Assembly (NCBI RefSeq): GCF_018398315.1
Contig: NZ_JAHBRW010000001.1
Location: forward strand, 1,236,001-1,300,000
Direction: 5' to 3'
Origin: Chelatococcus sp. YT9
Lineage (GTDB): Bacteria; Pseudomonadota; Alphaproteobacteria; Rhizobiales; Beijerinckiaceae
DNA length: 64,000 bases
In this document: piece by piece, positions 63,401 through 64,000 of the stretch
Layout: each line of letters starts with the position of its first letter
Position numbering within the stretch: position 1 is the stretch's first letter
The notes under the pieces: model-generated
What the model was told of the DNA's origin: nothing
The model's input: the letters and a program-made list of their open reading frames with translations, nothing else
Database searches by the model: none
Program-made: the position numbers and the translations under genes

Positions 63401-63978
63401 GGATTGAACAGCGTGCCGGTGTAGACGGGCTCGCCATCAGCAGCGGCCTCGAGGAAGCCGGCGATGTATTCCTGCGCCGCGTCGGTAAATTCCGGCGACT
63501 GTGAGAACGACAGGACGAGGCGGGCGAGAGCTTCCTCGCGGCCGACTTCCTGGGTCCACTGGCCAAGAGCGGCGGTCCAGAACTGCACGCCAGCAGGCTC
63601 ACCTTCGCGGCCGAGCACGTTGACATACATCTTCGCGACGACAGCTGCGTCGGGAAGATTGTCATACTGGTCCTGGAACTCCTGGCTGACTGCGAAAGCG
63701 GTCGACAGATTGCCGAGCGTAAGCGTGCCGCCGACGTTCGCCTGCGTGTAGTTCTGCACCCAGAAGTCGAGACCAGCGCTGTCCGGCACGCGACCGAACA
63801 CAGCCTGGTAGAGCTGAACGACGGGGTTAACGCTGCCGCGAGCGGCGGTGATCAGAACATCCTGCAGCTCCTGCACGGTGTCGTAAGAACCGGCAAGCGC
63901 ATTCACTTGGGACTGGGTAGGCGTAACACGAAGAATTGCTTTGTAGTTGGCAGCAACTACTGCGGGATCAAGAGCCAT
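60472..63978 (-). CDS. DUF4214/RTX protein, probable S-layer-like secreted protein
   Basis: A 1168-residue acidic protein in which I saw no cysteine. The N-terminus has two DUF4214-type motifs (about 50-80 with LYQAVFGRVPDSAGLDFW; about 105-135 with YVNVLGREGEPAGVQFW), then a Pro/Glu-rich linker and a long beta-rich region. RTX-type GGxGxD nonapeptides occur at about 433-467 and more densely at about 933-990 (AGSGNDNID, AGAGNDYIV, LGAGNDWVY). There is no signal peptide, and the C-terminus is hydrophobic and acidic, as in type I secreted proteins such as Caulobacter RsaA. The GTG upstream of the ATG is unlikely; GAGAGGA precedes the ATG. Calcium binding and type I secretion are inferred. Confidence 0.87.
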   Translation of the reverse strand: MALDPAVVAANYKAILRVTPTQSQVNALAGSYDTVQELQDVLITAARGSVNPVVQLYQAVFGRVPDSAGLDFWVQNYTQANVGGTLTLGNLSTAFAVSQEFQDQYDNLPDAAVVAKMYVNVLGREGEPAGVQFWTAALGQWTQEVGREEALARLVLSFSQSPEFTDAAQEYIAGFLEAAADGEPVYTGTLFNPDFLPPEPQPEPETIPLTSGVDILNIHDGDVVRGGTGTLTAGDIITGNSGSVELEFTSGGYDGQTIKNVDLITVGTSDAAGTGPVTVDTRRWTEIDAIALDTLRVDTKLSNLQSSDTVYSIDDDVSSNGLLHTTLDFDAQAVGAGKVVKLGLKEVRGDVELTADAGAKIETVALTINDTAGFTSDVNSFHSQGTTKLTIDGGTAGLDFRIKNALDAGLTSIDASAAKSNLSLNISDSTTDINVKLGAGNDKLYTGDTLSNGDVFDGNGGNDTLYATFTTGGTRAPTSTEIETFDLTFKANATLNFAKVDDVKTVNVNESSNRFALINMDSTVANLNVFGTQANAYHLIEYAPGVSDSNLKVTWANNKANDDAGALGVKRAGEFHFESKGQFDTYFNNQQPDLSGDAWQFDITDAAHPVTRVLTVENSGKGDLILGYKGAYPQWAGGDYSDSYYYMGGFADIGGTNAVTDMSFETKDTGDIMLRDIRNVDALERFDAHATASGDIYINSVGVGLALGFQNPPPFDAARYLDEIHLSSAQGSTTNVNLINALGDLSSPVLSNGATISEITLSAENDSETNLWYLGAGDVEKTTITIANGGSVGVGTWILANNLSEGSSLGTLTASGAGIFEEGDWQESDRGDGGHWFTFANQAIKNQDYSGLTEDTVHVDFFNDKGGVNFIGTDNDVEDYASISDVSQSFVSLGPVGNDHVDGSQPENFYNFNNEGADGFGDNDDHIGQVTGDWIKAGSGNDNIDAGGGNDFVFTGAGNNVVDAGAGNDYIVTATTGKNSITLGAGNDWVYLNNVGQTNSGGQTVSHNVITDFNYDGNDKIVIDISAMNNYLPGDLVNTHGDVVGSAFDTEDYIQADFLTLDNVLSNLGSLVSTPSFIDVTGTFANHNAVASALNIGSMQAIIADNDVDVGDAFLIGWRDTGGDFHISLAQVATESAGPVTAYNFNIVDVVELTGVTGISQDDLVFTG

Positions 63979-64000
63979 GGACGGATCCTCTCGAGACACA

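Noticed and set aside
60718-63504. A 928-residue open frame antisense to the RTX gene
   Set aside because: It is the shadow of a codon-biased GC-rich gene with repeated GxGxD codons; its translation is rich in Val, Arg, Ala and Asp and has no family signs.

Overview
The window is a high-GC, densely coded chromosomal segment from an alphaproteobacterium, most likely a Hyphomicrobiales (Rhizobiales) member. The inference rests on gene content: a class I lysyl-tRNA synthetase, a DUF6460 membrane protein, an OpgC-type protein, the ligase-associated DNA damage response genes, a MurR/RpiR regulator, several solute-binding proteins and a Caulobacter-RsaA-like RTX protein. The genus cannot be fixed from the sequence. 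No prophage, integron, CRISPR array or rRNA was seen. There is one tRNA gene (tRNA-Gln, TTG anticodon).

Layout. 0-4.2 kb: ligase-associated repair cluster, with a DEXH helicase running off the left edge and, divergently, an MBL-fold exonuclease and an ATP-dependent DNA ligase. Two copies of a GATCCCTCCCC-bounded palindromic repeat lie here, one of them in frame inside the ligase. 4.3-10.7 kb: orphan LuxR-type response regulator, HSL-family hydrolase, DUF6460 protein, DUF952-pyrD pair, LexA-like S24 regulator and class I LysRS. 10.9-16.4 kb: solute-binding protein, GT2 glycosyltransferase with an MshEN-like N-terminus, SCO protein, small ORFs in an AT-rich stretch, and pyrE. 16.8-22.9 kb: Wzm/Wzt-type polysaccharide ABC exporter and an RND efflux pair. 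23-31.3 kb: tRNA-Gln, an XRE/MmyB regulator divergent from an NTF2-like protein around a perfect 19-bp palindrome, a MurR/RpiR regulator, a PLP enzyme and an aspartoacylase-like deacylase, a sugar-type binding protein and glucokinase. 31.6-37.9 kb: PotF-like binding protein, aminotransferase and a cobalamin cluster (cobU-cobO-VOC-cobQ). 37.9-47.1 kb: OpgC, then surface-glycan genes (CapD/FlaA1-like dehydratase, epimerase, WecA-like transferase), an MBL hydrolase and a degenerate ABC exporter-like protein. 47.5-48.3 kb: dapD. 48.4-58.7 kb: a leftward operon of eight tightly packed genes (peptide-type ABC transporter, hydantoinase A and B subunits, DSD1-type PLP enzyme) with a divergent LysR gene. 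59.9-64 kb: an IS630-type N-terminal fragment and a 1168-residue DUF4214/RTX protein followed by a strong terminator.

How it fits together. The genes fall into three physiological groups: genome maintenance, cell-surface glycan and protein layer construction, and nutrient scavenging. The most unusual items are the ABC exporter homologue with no Walker A lysine and three repeated 'ENILxG' modules, the in-frame repeat insertion in the ligase, the self-contained uptake/hydantoinase/DSD1 operon, and a 15-bp box shared by two promoter regions near the RpiR gene. All functional calls come from reading translated sequence and recalling families; no database search was run.
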